From an uncultured Alphaproteobacteria bacterium (lineage in GTDB: Bacteria > Pseudomonadota > Alphaproteobacteria > CAAHEQ01 > UBA3637), in contig CALXTZ010000065.1 of the NCBI GenBank assembly GCA_944391545.1, positions 1-7,343 on the forward strand: a DNA stretch of 7,343 bases, in the 5' to 3' direction. Of this stretch, positions 5,609-7,343 are shown piece after piece. Every line of letters starts with the position of its first letter. Positions within the stretch are counted from its first letter, which is position 1. The translations under genes and the position numbers were made by a program. The notes beneath the pieces are model-generated. The model worked only from the letters and a program-made list of their open reading frames with translations. It was not told the DNA's origin and ran no database searches.

Positions 5609-7105
5609 ATGTGGTCAGCTTTTACCAAACGAATGGGGCCGAAAACTTTAACGGCCGAACAAGTTCAGGAAAGTTTACCGTGGGTTGTCCGAGACGGTGT
5701 TATCGCCCAACTGCTGGAAAGTTTAACGGCCGGCCCGATTTTAATTGCGCTGGCGTTGTTGATGAAAGCGCCGAATGCTTTAATCGGCTACATGGTTGCC
5801 TTGCCGTTGTTAAGCAATCTGGCACAATTTCCGGGAGCCTATTTAACCGAGAAAATCCGGAAAAGAAAACTGGTTTGCACCGTGATTTCAGCAATCGGAC
5901 GCGCTTCGTTCTTTTTTATGGCATGGCTGGCTCTTTTTCCGCAAACACCGGGTGCCGCTTACCTACTGGCCCTTTTATACACCGTTCGATATTTCGCCAG
6001 CAGCTTTGCCGGAAGCGCTTGGAATTCCTGGATGAAAGATTTGGTTCCGCCGCAAACGCTCGGACGCTTTTTTTCCAAAAGACTGACCATGATGGTCATC
6101 GCGTCGCTTGTTGCTTCGCTTACGATGGCACTTATCTTGAAAATATGGCCTTTCCCGGCAAATGACTTTTACGGCATTTTGGCTTTCATTGCCTTTTTAT
6201 TGGGCATCTACAGCATCTATGTTTATTATCGGATTCAAGAACCGCCGATGGAAGCCGATACTTTGGAAGAACACTTTTTCACCAAAATCAAAAAAGTTTT
6301 CAAAGATCGCAATTTTTCTTTACTGATGGTTTTCTTGGGTTTTTGGAACTTTTCGATTAATTTAGCGGTTCCGTTTTTTTCCGTCTACATATTAGAACAA
6401 TTAAAATTAAGCGTCAGCCTTGTTTTAATGTTGGTAACCGTCAGCCAAGTCACAAGCGTTCTGGTTATGGGGTCTTGGGGAAAATTAGCAGACATGTTCA
6501 GTAACAAATCCGTTTTATTAGTCACCTGCCCTTTGTATGTATTGGCTATTTTCTTATTCCTGTTTACATCCATTCCCGTTGAAGATACGTTTACCATTCC
6601 TCTGTTGGTTTTTATTTATATGTTGATCGGCATCTCACAATCCGGTGTTACTTTGGCAACCGGTAACATCACGTTAAAACTGGCTCCCAAAGGCAGCGCA
6701 GCCGTCTATTTATCCGTTAACGGCATGGTCAATGCTTTTATGGCCGGAATTGCGCCGATTATCGGCGGCTTTTTTGCCGACTACTTTATTGAAAAAAAGC
6801 TCTCTTTGATTCTCAACTGGACAACGCCCGCAACGACAAAGGACTTTCATTTGTTGGTTATGCAACACTGGGACTTTTTCTTCTTTATGGCAACTGTTTT
6901 GGCTTTGCTGTCCTTAAGCTTGTTAAAAGCCGTCAAGGAAGAAGGAGAAGTCAATGAAAAAGTCGTTATTTCTTCTTTTCTCTCTCTTTTCTCCAGAAGC
7001 ATGTCCGTCTCCTATCAATTGCCGCAAAAAGTTTTCTTATTCCTGTCGCGCAAAAAATATAAAGACGACCTGCAAAAAGGAAAACAAGAAGTCCTGTCTC
7101 ATTAA
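5609..7105 (+). CDS. MFS-type inner-membrane transporter, substrate unknown
   Basis: The 498-residue protein shows twelve hydrophobic helices in the 6+6 arrangement of the major facilitator superfamily: about 31-52, 57-79, 88-110, 115-137, 159-179, 187-207, then 237-262, 268-290, 301-322, 329-352, 363-394 and 421-442. A charged central loop (208-235) separates the halves. Loop 2-3 has the basic run K-I-R-K-R-K, loop 8-9 has G-K-L-A-D-M-F (291-297), a degenerate motif A, and loop 4-5 carries W-N-S-W-M-K-D-L-V-P at 138-147 followed by R153 and R158, a conserved-looking signature that I know from uncharacterised MFS proteins. After helix 12 a 56-residue mostly basic cytoplasmic tail (443-498) is longer than usual. 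There is no adjacent enzyme or regulator that would suggest the substrate. Long in-frame extension upstream of 5609 is ignored because the ribosome-binding site fits this start. Confidence 0.88.
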   Translation: MWSAFTKRMGPKTLTAEQVQESLPWVVRDGVIAQLLESLTAGPILIALALLMKAPNALIGYMVALPLLSNLAQFPGAYLTEKIRKRKLVCTVISAIGRASFFFMAWLALFPQTPGAAYLLALLYTVRYFASSFAGSAWNSWMKDLVPPQTLGRFFSKRLTMMVIASLVASLTMALILKIWPFPANDFYGILAFIAFLLGIYSIYVYYRIQEPPMEADTLEEHFFTKIKKVFKDRNFSLLMVFLGFWNFSINLAVPFFSVYILEQLKLSVSLVLMLVTVSQVTSVLVMGSWGKLADMFSNKSVLLVTCPLYVLAIFLFLFTSIPVEDTFTIPLLVFIYMLIGISQSGVTLATGNITLKLAPKGSAAVYLSVNGMVNAFMAGIAPIIGGFFADYFIEKKLSLILNWTTPATTKDFHLLVMQHWDFFFFMATVLALLSLSLLKAVKEEGEVNEKVVISSFLSLFSRSMSVSYQLPQKVFLFLSRKKYKDDLQKGKQEVLSH

Positions 7106-7114
7106 GAACGGTTG

Positions 7115-7144
7115 AAAAGGTTGAGCATCCAACCCTCACCTTTT
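7115..7144 (+). terminator. Probable terminator of the MFS gene
   Basis: Nine bases after the stop, AAAAGGT (7115-7121) pairs with ACCTTTT (7138-7144), and GAG (7123-7125) pairs with CTC (7135-7137) around one bulged T, giving a ten-pair stem with a 9-nt loop. The 3' arm ends in TTTT, but no further U-run follows, so it is a moderate intrinsic terminator. GGTTGAG (7119-7125) can alternatively pair with CTCAACC (7159-7165). Confidence 0.45.
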
Positions 7145-7220
7145 GCCGACAAATAGTACTCAACCATTATTCGATTTTATAAGCATATCAATTGGCTGGA
7201 AATGTCGACCTTTTCAGCCC

Positions 7221-7249
7221 AAAAGAAAAGGCTCCCAAAGGAGCCCTTT
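7221..7249 (-). terminator. Rho-independent terminator of the outer-membrane protein gene
   Basis: Read on the minus strand, AAAGGGCTCC pairs with GGAGCCTTTT around the tetraloop TTTG (arms at 7249-7240 and 7235-7226), and the T-rich run continues as CTTTT to 7221. It lies 18 nt past the stop at 7268. The plus-strand reading also forms the hairpin, with one mismatch and a poorer CCTTCC tail, so it may stop leftover read-through from the MFS gene as well. Confidence 0.8.
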
Positions 7250-7267
7250 CCTTCCTCCGAATATATT

Positions 7268-7343
7268 TTAGAAGTTATATTTGAACTTAACAGTGCCGGT
7301 GTGGCTTGTATAGTCACGCTGGATGTCTGAATGAGAGTTCAGG
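7268..7343 (-). CDS. Outer-membrane beta-barrel protein, C-terminal end only (partial)
   Basis: A minus-strand frame enters from the right edge and ends with TAA at 7270-7268, leaving 24 whole codons. The last residues, T-G-T-V-K-F-K-Y-N-F, alternate polar and hydrophobic side chains and finish in phenylalanine, the C-terminal signal that the BAM machinery reads in outer-membrane beta-barrels. The strand style resembles opacity/Omp25-like small barrels or porins, but the family cannot be fixed from so short a piece. The strong terminator just downstream fits a well-expressed surface protein. Its promoter and N-terminus lie beyond the window. Confidence 0.65.
   Translation of the reverse strand, partial: LNSHSDIQRDYTSHTGTVKFKYNF

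Noticed and set aside
5539..6165. 208-codon open frame in another frame of the MFS gene
   Set aside because: Composition is typical of an off-frame reading (no coherent hydrophobic helices or motif) and it overlaps the transporter N-terminal half throughout.

Overview
The window is a compact, gene-dense stretch of a Gram-negative chromosome, by eye of moderate (roughly 45 %) GC. The outer-membrane-type C-terminus at the right edge, the Sec signal peptide at 1439 and the form of the RecG N-terminus fit an alphaproteobacterium, perhaps one of the uncultured host- or gut-associated lineages. That placement is an inference from sequence style, not from a marker gene. No tRNA, rRNA, CRISPR, insertion sequence, integrase or phage gene is visible.

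Layout, left to right. (1) 1-667, plus strand: the last 34 codons of an SGNH/GDSL-type esterase, then thpR (RNA 2',3'-cyclic phosphodiesterase) 11 nt downstream. (2) 654-1337, minus strand: a carboxylesterase/phospholipase-type alpha/beta hydrolase whose end overlaps thpR tail-to-tail by 14 nt. (3) 1439-4453, plus strand: a tight three-gene run of a small exported protein of unknown function, recG (overlapping it by one base) and a small HNH-nuclease-like protein 10 nt after recG. (4) 4454-5479, minus strand: an HD-domain protein that abuts the HNH gene end-to-end with no spacer. (5) 5609-7105, plus strand: a 12-helix MFS transporter, divergent from the HD gene. (6) 7268-7343, minus strand: the C-terminal end of an outer-membrane beta-barrel protein, preceded on the plus-strand map by its terminator.

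Functional themes. RecG remodels stalled replication forks and recombination intermediates, and the HNH protein translated just after it may also act on DNA, but nothing in the sequence proves a joint function. ThpR points to RNA-end metabolism. The remaining genes (two esterases, an HD phosphohydrolase, a transporter) look like ordinary housekeeping or accessory metabolism with unknown substrates.

The best regulatory signal is the HD/MFS divergent intergenic region, where a perfect 8-bp inverted repeat coincides with the predicted -35 boxes of both outward-facing promoters. I found no convincing new defence or mobile system. The points most worth a second look are the recG-HNH pairing, the multi-histidine HD protein and the symmetric divergent promoter.
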